From IMG/VR virus record IMGVR_UViG_3300020477_000146, positions 1-22,548 of that record: a stretch of DNA of 22,548 bases; one strand, written 5' to 3'. Below the pieces are notes generated by a model. It was not told where the DNA came from. It did not search any database and saw only the letters and a program-made list of their open reading frames with translations. How positions within the stretch are numbered: the first letter of the stretch is position 1; the number at the start of each line of letters is the position of its first letter. A program made the translations under genes and the position numbers. This DNA comes from a virus. Below, piece by piece: positions 1-6,129 of this stretch.

Positions 1-117
1 CACATATTGCTCAATAAGAACCGCCACGGTCCTACTCGGGAGATCCCTATCGAATGGAATTACCGTACCCTGACGATGCGTGAGGCATTACCAGACGAGG
101 AGTCACAATGGCCCTAG
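1..117 (+). CDS. Replicative DNA helicase, DnaB-like, C-terminal fragment (5' end outside window)
   Basis: Frame 1 is open from the first base to a TAG at 115-117 and encodes the last 38 residues of a longer protein. The stretch LLNKNRHGPTREIPIEW followed by YRTLTMREALPDE resembles the C-terminal tail of phage DnaB-type helicases, where a K-N/Q-R-x-G-P-T-G-x-(V/I) motif is followed by a beta strand ending in an F/M residue. The usual Gly after P-T is Arg here. Members of that family are hexameric 5'-3' helicases that unwind DNA at the phage replication fork. The last 10 bases overlap the next gene's ATG (108), which suggests translational coupling and places the replication module directly upstream of the small terminase. 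Only the C-terminal tail is visible, so the Walker motifs cannot be checked. Another RecA-fold helicase is possible. Confidence 0.55.
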   Translation, partial: HILLNKNRHGPTREIPIEWNYRTLTMREALPDEESQWP

Positions 118-395
118 TCATAGAGGACACCGTGCGCCTGCTGATGGAGTTCGATCTGATGCCGATAGAGAAGTGTGTATCGGAGGATGATGCAGCAGAC
201 ATTAGGAAGAGTATCCAGAACCTCATCATCAGGTTGGAAAACAGAGGACTACCACCTAATGATCCGCTAAGATATCACGAGACAGGCAGACGCCTAAGTG
301 AGCGGGAACTGTCGATCAAGCTGGAGCAGATCATCCAAGGCTGGGCATCTTGGAGAAAATACAAGCCCAAAAGGAAAGGCAGATATGGCAAGTAA
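108..395 (+). CDS. Small phage protein of unknown function (95 aa)
   Basis: I do not recognise this protein. It is 95 aa, acidic in its first half (MALVIEDTVRLLMEFDLMP) and strongly basic at the C-terminus (WASWRKYKPKRKGRYGK), predicted largely helical, with no membrane segment. The ATG at 108 has a GAGGAG Shine-Dalgarno sequence just upstream (about 98-103) and overlaps the end of the helicase-like gene by 10 bases. Its own stop overlaps the small terminase start by 11 bases. Position between a replication gene and the small terminase, plus the basic tail, would suit a nucleic-acid-binding accessory protein. That is inference from charge and context only. Confidence 0.75.
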   Translation: MALVIEDTVRLLMEFDLMPIEKCVSEDDAADIRKSIQNLIIRLENRGLPPNDPLRYHETGRRLSERELSIKLEQIIQGWASWRKYKPKRKGRYGK

Positions 396-873
396 GCGAA
401 TCACCAGACGAGCACACAAGGCACTCGACACCCTAGAAGAGGAGAAGGTTATAGAGTTGTACATCAAAGAACGCACGGTGGCTAAGATGCTCTGGCGTGT
501 GAAGGATAAGACGGGGGTAGATGTATCCTCGGGTCTATTCTATCAGTGGCTACACAAAACCGACGAGCGATGGCAGAATTGGCAGGACGCCAAGAGACTT
601 ATAGCCGATCTATTAGTCGAAGAGTCGTACAACATTGCCCACAACCATGATCCTGATGAGGTTCAGTCTGCTAGACTTCAGACGTCGGTGAACCAGTGGA
701 TCGCTGAGAGGTACAACAAAACAGCATACGGTCGTACTGAAGCCGGTGCGTCAGTCACTATGACATTTAGTGAAGACTTCATAGATGCGCTCAAGGCAAG
801 TAGCGAACGCAGAAGAATAGCACCAGAAGAGGTGCCTGAAACGGACTACGAGATTCTGGATGAGCACGGATGA
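385..873 (+). CDS. terS: Terminase small subunit (Sf6/P22-like)
   Basis: This 162-aa protein is a candidate small terminase, the ring-forming subunit that recognises phage DNA and hands it to the large terminase at the portal. The N-terminal part (about residues 20-70) looks like a helix-turn-helix region with a Trp-rich helix (SSGLFYQWLHKTDERW). The C-terminal block at residues 73-116 (IADLLVEESYNIA, then DPDEVQSARLQTSVNQWIAE, then NKTAYG) matches the Sf6 gp1-type pattern, where an acidic helix is followed by D-P-x-x-V-x-x-x-(R/K)L-x-x-x-x-x-W and a K-x-Y-G element. I chose ATG 385 because AAGGAAAGG (371-379) lies 5 bases upstream. The longer open frame from 298 would overlap the preceding gene by almost 100 bases and begins with unrelated Ser/Arg-rich residues. 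The portal lies nearby downstream on the same strand, as expected for a packaging gene, but the large terminase is on the other strand. Confidence 0.72.
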   Translation: MASKRITRRAHKALDTLEEEKVIELYIKERTVAKMLWRVKDKTGVDVSSGLFYQWLHKTDERWQNWQDAKRLIADLLVEESYNIAHNHDPDEVQSARLQTSVNQWIAERYNKTAYGRTEAGASVTMTFSEDFIDALKASSERRRIAPEEVPETDYEILDEHG

Positions 874-1147
874 CAGGCTGGCACTTGCGTTAGCCAAGGC
901 AGTAGAATCATACAAGGTATCCAAGGCCCGGAACCGACACACTCGGGAGGGTACCCTAAAGCGTATGAATCTCACTAAGTTGTATCCGGGCTACTATCGT
1001 AAACTCAAGAACGGAAACCATGAGTTCATTGGGAAGACAGCCGACGATCATATAGAGGAGTTCCTTGTGTCGGAGGGCTATGAGCGTGGTAGTTCCCTAT
1101 GGTATCAATTAGCAGAGGTAGTAATGGAGATGGCAGACTTGGGTTGA
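860..1147 (+). CDS. Small phage protein of unknown function (95 aa)
   Basis: I do not recognise this protein. It has 95 residues, is basic in the first 60 residues (SKARNRHTREGTLKRMNLTK), then has an acidic helical C-terminus (ADDHIEEFLVSEGYERGSSL). There is no membrane segment. The ATG at 860 sits inside the end of the small terminase gene (14-base overlap), so the two are probably translationally coupled. The stop at 1145-1147 is followed by the only real gap in the + strand block. A DNA- or terminase-associated role is possible from position, but nothing in the sequence proves it. Confidence 0.75.
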   Translation: MSTDDRLALALAKAVESYKVSKARNRHTREGTLKRMNLTKLYPGYYRKLKNGNHEFIGKTADDHIEEFLVSEGYERGSSLWYQLAEVVMEMADLG

Positions 1148-1171
1148 CCCTCGGGGTGCCATCCCTATTTT
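1144..1171 (+). promoter_or_regulatory. Candidate sigma70-like promoter upstream of the portal gene
   Basis: TTGACC at 1144-1149 (5 of 6 consensus -35 bases) and TATTTT at 1166-1171 (4 of 6 consensus -10 bases) are separated by 16 bases. They lie in the only gap longer than a few bases on the + strand (1148-1202). Initiation near 1178 would leave a leader of about 25 bases with an AGGTGA Shine-Dalgarno sequence (1191-1196) before the portal start. It would drive portal and lysis genes separately from the replication and small terminase genes. The match is moderate and unproven. Confidence 0.35.
1153..1171 (+). terminator. Weak terminator-like hairpin (alternative reading of the same gap)
   Basis: GGGGT (1153-1157) can pair with ATCCC (1161-1165) around a 3-base GCC loop, with one G-U pair, and is followed by TATTTT (1166-1171). 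The form is that of a very short intrinsic terminator, but a 5-bp stem is below the usual strength. It overlaps the candidate promoter, so at most one reading, or an attenuator, is likely to be right. Confidence 0.2.
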
Positions 1172-1190
1172 CAAGCAACGCCCCCATATC

Positions 1191-1196
1191 AGGTGA
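1191..1196 (+). promoter_or_regulatory. Shine-Dalgarno sequence that decides the portal TTG start
   Basis: AGGTGA at 1191-1196 lies 6 bases before TTG 1203. Its TGA is also the in-frame stop that limits the portal reading frame on the 5' side. No comparable ribosome binding site stands before the alternative ATG 1251. Confidence 0.55.
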
Positions 1197-1202
1197 ATCA
1201 CT

Positions 1203-3290
1203 TTGGCGTATAGTGAAATAGATCAAGTCGAGACCGAGGCGGGCGTCGGTATGTCTGAGGAGGACCTTCAGTCTAAGGTCCGGCAATACATACAAGACGC
1301 GATACAATTTATAGATGACGAGATCAGTCCGATCCGTGCCAAGGCTACCCGACAATACCTCGGGGAACCATACGGCAACGAGGTCGATGGCAGATCACAG
1401 GTCGTGTCTCGGGATATTCGGGATTCTGTCGCAGCATGTCTGCCTAGCCTTATGCGTGTCTTCTTCGGTTCGGAGAAGGTGTGCGAGTTCGTACCCCGCT
1501 CGGCTGAAGATGTCGATGCGGCAGAGCAGGCCACGGACTATGTGAACTATGTGATCCGAGAAGACCAGCCGAATGTGGTAGGTCTCTTCTATTCGGTGTT
1601 CAAGGACGCACTGATGAATCGGGGTGGTATCGTGAAGTGGTGGTACGACGACTCGATTGATGTGCAGACTCACACATTCGATGGACTGGATGAAGGGCAA
1701 CTCGCGCTTCTGCTGCAAGAGGAGGGGGTAGAGGCTGTCAGTGTTGAGCCCCAACCGGCTCCGGGTGTCACCCAAGAACAAGCTGCACAGATGGAAGCGC
1801 AGGGGATGCCGGTCCCACAGATATACAACGTCGAGCTTCGACGCGAGAGAAAAAGAAACAAGGTCAAGATCGAAACGATGCCTCCAGAGGAGTTCTTTGT
1901 GGACGCATCAGCTACCAGTATGGACAACGCTCGGGTGGTCGGGCACAGGACGCTGGCCACAGTCAGTTCCCTTGTTGCGCTCGGGTACGATAAAGATGAA
2001 CTAGACGAGCACCTCACGGATCAGACTGTCTTCAATGACAACGACGAGTATTGGGCTCGCCATGAGGATACCAGCGCAGAGACGTATGACGTTACACAGA
2101 AGCGTGTGCTTTATATCGAGGCGTGGTGCAAGGTCGATTATGATGGAGACGGCATAGCCGAGCTTCGACGTATCTGTACTATAGGCGATGCAATGGAGGT
2201 CGTGAACAATGAACCAGCTTCCGACATTCCGTTCGCTGTGTTCCAGACAGACCCTGAGCCCCATGTGTTCTTTGGGGGCGATACAGCATCACTGACCGAG
2301 GACCTCCAGAAAATCAAATCTATGGTACTTCGGGGTATGTTGGACTCTCTATCATTCGCACTATATCCTAGGACTGGAGTGGTTGAGGGGATGGTGGATC
2401 TAGACGATGTGCTTAACCCAGAAGTGGGTTCGGTCATTAGGATGCGACAGCCCGGAATGGTTCAACAATTAGACGTACCTTTCTTGGGGCGTGACGCCTT
2501 TCCTATGGTAGAATATCTGGACAGCATGAAAGAAGATCGCACGGGCATGACCGCTGCCTCACAGGGCTTGGACCCTGATGTACTACAGTCAACTACTCGT
2601 GCTGCAGTGAACGCTACTGTGCGTGGTGCGGAACAGAACCTAGAACTCAAGGCTCGGCTGCTGGCAGAGACCGGCTTCAAGCCCATGTTCAAGGGACTGC
2701 TGCGTCTGATCGTTCAGCATCAGGACAGGGAACGCATGGTACGCCTACGCAACAACTGGGTGCCTGTAGACCCACGGCTGTGGGACTCGTCTATGGATGT
2801 GAGCATCAATGCAGGACTCGGCAGCGGGCAGACAGATGAGAAGCTGGCGGTGCTGCAGGATATCGTTGCCCGTCAGACAGAGGCTGTACAGCAACTCGGG
2901 ATGGATAACCCGATCTGTGGACTACCAGAGATCAGGAACACACTCGGCAAGATGTTGGAGCTATCAGGGTTCGTTGACACTGAACAGTTCTTCAAGCCTC
3001 TACCACCAGGGTGGCAACCACCACCGCCTGAAGACGAGGGTCCGACTCCAGAAGAGCAACTGCTACAGCTACAGCAGATGGATATTCAGGTGAAGGCTGA
3101 TATCGCCAAGGCGAAGCTGGAGGCCGAGGTGATGAAACAGCGGGCACTCGACAGTCGGGAGCGCATGAGGATCGAAGGTGATCTGGCACTGCGTGAGTTC
3201 GATCTGGAAGAGAAGTACCAGAACAAGGTTGACATCGAAGTGCTCAAGGCAGCACTCGCAGAGGAACGCGAACGGGAAGAAGCTGGTTGA
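1203..3290 (+). CDS. Portal protein, P22 gp1-like
   Basis: At 695 aa this has the length and layout of the P22-type portal, the dodecameric ring at the unique capsid vertex through which DNA is packaged and ejected. Diagnostic stretches are an N-terminal helical region (residues 22-50), the block FGSEKVCEFVPRSAEDVDAA (88-107) with the following YVNYVIRED, a GGIVKWWYDDS strand (141-151), PPEEFFVDASATSM (227-240), the acidic pair YDGDGIAELRR, and the long helical core with LDSMKEDRTGMTAASQGLDP leading to the crown. The last 80 residues are a charged, Gln-rich helix (EEQLLQLQQMDIQVKADIAK onward), matching the barrel seen in this family. The start is probably TTG 1203, because AGGTGA lies 6 bases upstream and an in-frame TGA at 1194 blocks anything longer. 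ATG 1251 is the alternative. Its stop overlaps the next gene. Confidence 0.9.
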   Translation: MAYSEIDQVETEAGVGMSEEDLQSKVRQYIQDAIQFIDDEISPIRAKATRQYLGEPYGNEVDGRSQVVSRDIRDSVAACLPSLMRVFFGSEKVCEFVPRSAEDVDAAEQATDYVNYVIREDQPNVVGLFYSVFKDALMNRGGIVKWWYDDSIDVQTHTFDGLDEGQLALLLQEEGVEAVSVEPQPAPGVTQEQAAQMEAQGMPVPQIYNVELRRERKRNKVKIETMPPEEFFVDASATSMDNARVVGHRTLATVSSLVALGYDKDELDEHLTDQTVFNDNDEYWARHEDTSAETYDVTQKRVLYIEAWCKVDYDGDGIAELRRICTIGDAMEVVNNEPASDIPFAVFQTDPEPHVFFGGDTASLTEDLQKIKSMVLRGMLDSLSFALYPRTGVVEGMVDLDDVLNPEVGSVIRMRQPGMVQQLDVPFLGRDAFPMVEYLDSMKEDRTGMTAASQGLDPDVLQSTTRAAVNATVRGAEQNLELKARLLAETGFKPMFKGLLRLIVQHQDRERMVRLRNNWVPVDPRLWDSSMDVSINAGLGSGQTDEKLAVLQDIVARQTEAVQQLGMDNPICGLPEIRNTLGKMLELSGFVDTEQFFKPLPPGWQPPPPEDEGPTPEEQLLQLQQMDIQVKADIAKAKLEAEVMKQRALDSRERMRIEGDLALREFDLEEKYQNKVDIEVLKAALAEEREREEAG

Positions 3291-3607
3291 TCCTGCAGAT
3301 TCTGTCGGACGAGCGCGGTAAACCCTCAGCGGCTCGGGTACTGCTCGCTGGGTGTCTGCTATTCACAGGGTTCCTGATCCTGTTCGATACCGTGCTGTGG
3401 GGTGATGTGAGTAATGCCGTCTATGCACTACTCGGGACAGTGTTCACGGGTTTACTGGCTTGGAGTGCGGGACCTCGTATCGCTCAGTACCTGCTGCCAC
3501 AGATAGGGGCGGTAGCGCAAGGCATCGGTGCTTCGATAGTTAAGCAACCAAGACAGCCTGATCTTTTAGACAACAGCCCGGAATACCATGAGCGCCACGA
3601 GGGCTGA
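3287..3607 (+). CDS. Two-TM membrane protein, candidate holin
   Basis: This 106-aa protein has two hydrophobic segments, at about residues 17-36 (RVLLAGCLLFTGFLILFDTV) and 43-60 (NAVYALLGTVFTGLLAWS), a conserved-looking GPRIAQYL turn, and a polar C-terminal tail. Its length, topology and position immediately before a peptidoglycan peptidase make it the best holin candidate in the window: a small inner-membrane protein that times lysis by forming holes. The start is a TTG at 3287 overlapping the portal stop (TTGA), with GGAAG upstream, so it is probably translated by coupling to the portal. Its 3' end overlaps the peptidase start by 20 bases. The function is inferred from topology and context, and a plain membrane protein of unknown role remains possible. 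Confidence 0.6.
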   Translation: MILQILSDERGKPSAARVLLAGCLLFTGFLILFDTVLWGDVSNAVYALLGTVFTGLLAWSAGPRIAQYLLPQIGAVAQGIGASIVKQPRQPDLLDNSPEYHERHEG

Positions 3608-4040
3608 CTGGGTAGAAGCATGTAACTCGGAGTTTCTAGCCCAAAGAGTACATAACTTTAGTGCACTGGAGGTTGCAGATGTAGGGCGCAGAGCAGGAGA
3701 CCGCGAGCTTCAGGCACCAACACTCGACCTCCTTGAAAATGCGATCATGCTGATAGACGTTTTACAGTACATACGGGACGAGGGCGTGAGGTCGCCCGTC
3801 CTCATCAACTCGTGGTACAGAGATGAAGAGTACAACAAAAAGATCGGTGGTGTCCCGTGGAGTATGCACCTCACATGTGGAGCCGCTGACATAGTGAAAG
3901 TCGGATACACACCATCACAGGTTGCTGATATGCTTGAGGCTCACCCGCTCGCTGATAAGCTGGGCATCGGGAGATACAACACGTTCACACATGTGGACAT
4001 CCGAGGATGGCTCGGGAGAGAGGCACCAGCGCGGTGGTAA
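3588..4040 (+). CDS. M15-type (D-Ala-D-Ala / L-Ala-D-Glu) peptidase, probable endolysin
   Basis: This 150-aa protein has the layout of the small zinc peptidase M15 family (M15A_3-like) that cuts peptide stems of peptidoglycan. Visible elements are NSWYRDEEYN (residues 74-83) with the conserved Arg, SMH at 92-94 followed by AAD at 99-101 (the S-x-H-x5-A-x-D-type zinc site, H94 and D101), and FTHVDIRG (133-140) supplying the last His and Asp. The C-terminal ARW is also typical. The Gly usually found 3 residues after the first His is Cys97 here, with a Gly next to it. There is no signal peptide or membrane segment, so release would depend on the upstream holin. It overlaps both neighbours, as lysis genes often do. 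A virion-associated or morphogenetic peptidase is the main alternative. Confidence 0.75.
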   Translation: MSATRADWVEACNSEFLAQRVHNFSALEVADVGRRAGDRELQAPTLDLLENAIMLIDVLQYIRDEGVRSPVLINSWYRDEEYNKKIGGVPWSMHLTCGAADIVKVGYTPSQVADMLEAHPLADKLGIGRYNTFTHVDIRGWLGREAPARW

Positions 4041-4669
4041 AGTTTGAGCCGAGTCCGTGGCTGCTCGTGATCGCGGTAGGTTTATTGGTTGTGATGCTGC
4101 AGCAGAACTCCGAGCGGGCATACTGGCGTGGGATAGCCGACGATACAGCCGAGAGAGTCGAGGTGCAGCAGACCGTTATCGACTCGGTACAGACCCGAGC
4201 AGACTCACTAGAAGTGTACCTAGCAGAAGCAGACTCTGTAGCAGATGCTCAGAGGCTCGCTAACGAGCGCGAGGTCGCTAGACTCAACAGAGAGCGAACA
4301 GAAGACCGAGAACGCACAGAAGCGATTTCTGAGCGTCTCAGGGCATCCTTGGACTCGATGCAAACAGTTGAACTCGACAGTATTGTATTAGGTTATGAAA
4401 ACCAGATTGTCTCGCTTTATTCTATTATAGAGGCAGAACGTAAGAATACGATGTCTGAGGCACTCCGTGCCGATGCTGCGAGTGAACTCGTGCTCGGGCT
4501 CCGAGAACACATCGGTGAGCTTGAGATCAAGAGCTTCATGCTAGAGGCGCAAGTCAATGCACTGCGTCAGTCGATGAAGCCCAGCCTCGGCCTGAGACTC
4601 AAGGCAGACTGGTGGCTGGCCGTAGCCGGATTAGCAGGAGGATATCTACTGTGGGGCACCAACGAGTAA
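4007..4669 (+). CDS. Double-TM coiled-coil protein, spanin candidate
   Basis: This 220-aa protein has a basic N-terminus, a membrane segment at about residues 17-32 (PWLLVIAVGLLVVMLQ), a long charged helical/coiled-coil region (about 40-195, rich in E, R, D, A and Q), and a second hydrophobic stretch at the C-terminus (WWLAVAGLAGGYLLW). It contains no cysteine and so no lipobox. Its place directly after the holin candidate and peptidase suggests the spanin step (disruption of the outer membrane), and Rz-like i-spanins do have an N-terminal TM plus coiled coil. The C-terminal TM is not standard for Rz. ATG 4007 overlaps the peptidase by 34 bases. GTG 4034, with AGAGAGG upstream, is an equally plausible start that leaves a 7-base overlap. 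Its stop overlaps the next start as TAATG. Confidence 0.5.
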   Translation: MARERGTSAVVKFEPSPWLLVIAVGLLVVMLQQNSERAYWRGIADDTAERVEVQQTVIDSVQTRADSLEVYLAEADSVADAQRLANEREVARLNRERTEDRERTEAISERLRASLDSMQTVELDSIVLGYENQIVSLYSIIEAERKNTMSEALRADAASELVLGLREHIGELEIKSFMLEAQVNALRQSMKPSLGLRLKADWWLAVAGLAGGYLLWGTNE

Positions 4670-5550
4670 TGACCCATGTCATAGCGATATGCGGAGACCT
4701 GCACTGCGGGTCTACGGTAGGGCTGTGTCCTCCCGAAGGCATGGAGCTAGATGATGGTGGTCTATATGAACCATCCCCAGCACAGCGTTGGCTCTGGGAT
4801 TGCTGGGAGCAGTCGTGGGCAATCACCAAGTCATATTCTCGGGGCAAGCATCTCAGTCTGATACTGAACGGTGATCTGATTGATGGCGACCATCACCGTA
4901 CTGCACAGATCGCCAGCCCACTGACAGGGATACACCTCGGGTGCGCTATGGAATCTCTGAGAGTTCCGCTCGCTCTTAAACCAAAAGCGATACATGTACT
5001 GCGTGGCACACCATCACACTCGGGTAGATCAGGCTCCTCGGAAGAGGCTGTCGCTCACGCACTCAGGGATATGTCGTGGCCGATCATCAAGGACCCCGAG
5101 ACAGATAAGTTCTCATCATATCGCAGACGGCTGGACATCGGGAATGTGCGCCTAGACCTGAGCCACCACGGCAGGATGGGACAACGGGCACACACTCGTG
5201 GGTCCTACTCTCGGCTCTATGGTTTCGATATATGGGCAGAACAAATGCTGGAGACCTACACCGCCATGCGACACTCCAATGATCCCCTCAAGATTTTTAA
5301 CGAAAGGCGTCCTCCCGACATCGCAGTGCGCTCCCATAACCACAAGTACATGGACACAGGGTTCGATCACCGTGGCATCACCCGAGTAATCAGCGCACCA
5401 GCGTTTCAGCTTGCGACAGAGTGGATACACAGGATCGCTGCAGAATCTCTGGCAGATATCGGGATAATTCTACTTGGTGTGAATGAGCATGAGATCGAAG
5501 TGAAGCCTGTGCTCTTTACTCCAGACAGACCCAAGCCGTTAACTATATGA
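4669..5550 (+). CDS. Calcineurin-like metallophosphoesterase (phage type)
   Basis: This 293-aa protein carries most of the dinuclear-metal phosphoesterase motifs in order: GDLHCGS (residues 9-15, D10 and H12), LNGDLIDGDHH (66-76, D69), RGTPSHSG (112-119, in place of the usual GNH(D/E)), DLSHHGRMG (163-171), and VRSHNHKY (220-227, H223 and H225, usual GHxH). It would hydrolyse a phosphoester; the substrate cannot be read from the sequence. I start it at ATG 4669 (MTHVIAICGD), which overlaps the previous stop as TAATG and puts the first motif near the N-terminus as in the family. The open frame from 4612 adds 19 Arg-rich residues that look spurious. It overlaps the next gene by 4 bases (ATGA). 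Phage homologues may act in DNA or RNA end processing, which here is inference only. Confidence 0.75.
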   Translation: MTHVIAICGDLHCGSTVGLCPPEGMELDDGGLYEPSPAQRWLWDCWEQSWAITKSYSRGKHLSLILNGDLIDGDHHRTAQIASPLTGIHLGCAMESLRVPLALKPKAIHVLRGTPSHSGRSGSSEEAVAHALRDMSWPIIKDPETDKFSSYRRRLDIGNVRLDLSHHGRMGQRAHTRGSYSRLYGFDIWAEQMLETYTAMRHSNDPLKIFNERRPPDIAVRSHNHKYMDTGFDHRGITRVISAPAFQLATEWIHRIAAESLADIGIILLGVNEHEIEVKPVLFTPDRPKPLTI

Positions 5551-5807
5551 AGATGACCGAAGCAGATCTCATCGCTGAACTCCAGGCTGCTATTGAGAAT
5601 GTCGAGTCTCCAGACGATGCGTTCACCACAACGGAGTTGGCTGACTTACTTGGCGTAGGTAATGCTGCGATACGAAAACGGTTGAAGAAACTAAATAAGA
5701 CAGGCCGCTTGCTCCCAGTACAAATTATGAGAAAGAGCCTAACCGGGGATCTCCGCAAGGTGTGGGGCTATCGTATTCTTCCTGAACAGGAACCAGAAGA
5801 TGGCTAG
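5547..5807 (+). CDS. Small winged-helix / HTH DNA-binding protein
   Basis: This 86-aa protein has a clear helix-turn-helix, TTTELADLLGVGNAAIRKRL (residues 27-46), followed by KKLNKTGRLL and a strand that would form a wing (KVWGYRIL). The layout suits a MarR/ArsR-like minimal winged helix acting as a small transcription regulator. ATG 5547 overlaps the phosphoesterase stop (ATGA); ATG 5553 is two codons later. It is near the end of the + strand unit and the convergent junction, so it could regulate early-to-late switching, but no operator can be identified from one genome. Confidence 0.6.
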   Translation: MKMTEADLIAELQAAIENVESPDDAFTTTELADLLGVGNAAIRKRLKKLNKTGRLLPVQIMRKSLTGDLRKVWGYRILPEQEPEDG

Positions 5808-6078
5808 CTTATCTGATAAAATCGTCGAGATGGGGTTGGACAACGTTTGTATTATGGACGGCTTCGACGAATGTGCTGTAGGGGTACTAGAGCGCTTCGG
5901 CATGGAGCCGATTGTGATTTACGATAAAGCCAAGGTGATCGACAAAATCATGGAAATATCGCCAGGCTGTGACTGGATCAGCGCAAACGAGCATTATGAA
6001 TTCAACCAACTGGGCGGCTGGCACGGCGAGACTACGCCAGGCTTCATAATTAAGCTACCGAGTAGGGGCACCGATTAG
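5800..6078 (+). CDS. Conserved small phage protein of unknown function (DGFDEC type)
   Basis: This 92-aa protein contains MDGFDECAVGVLERFGMEPI (residues 19-38), then VIYDKAKVIDKIM, and near the C-terminus EHYEFNQLGGWHGETTPGFI. These three elements in this order recur in many tailed phages as a small protein of unknown function, here recognised from memory of the pattern. The acidic/Cys start and the Y-E-F-N box are its signature. There is no membrane segment. It starts at ATG 5800, overlapping the HTH gene by 8 bases, and is the last gene of the + strand unit. Nothing visible gives a biochemical role. Confidence 0.7.
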   Translation: MASLSDKIVEMGLDNVCIMDGFDECAVGVLERFGMEPIVIYDKAKVIDKIMEISPGCDWISANEHYEFNQLGGWHGETTPGFIIKLPSRGTD

Positions 6079-6129
6079 AGTGTGGTTATTTAAGTTGGGC
6101 TGTAGTAGCCAGACCACCAGCCGAACCCC
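6079..6129. other. Convergent intergenic junction with weak nested hairpins
   Basis: These 51 bases separate the convergent ends of the + and - strand units. GTGGTT (6082-6087) can pair with GACCAC (6112-6117, one G-U pair), and inside it GGCT (6098-6101) pairs with AGCC (6107-6110). A structure of this kind could act on both strands as a bidirectional terminator, but neither side has a good U-tract and the stems are short, so termination is only a possibility. Confidence 0.25.

Noticed and set aside
298-384. N-terminal extension of the small terminase reading frame
   Set aside because: It is Ser/Trp/Arg shadow sequence overlapping the preceding gene; the ATG at 385 has a well-spaced AAGGAAAGG.
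4057-4263. Overlapping + strand frame inside the spanin candidate as an embedded Rz1-type lipoprotein (contains RFIGC)
   Set aside because: No hydrophobic signal segment precedes the Cys (MAARDRGRFIGC is highly charged), -3 is not a good lipobox residue, and the rest is Arg/Ser-rich shadow-frame sequence.
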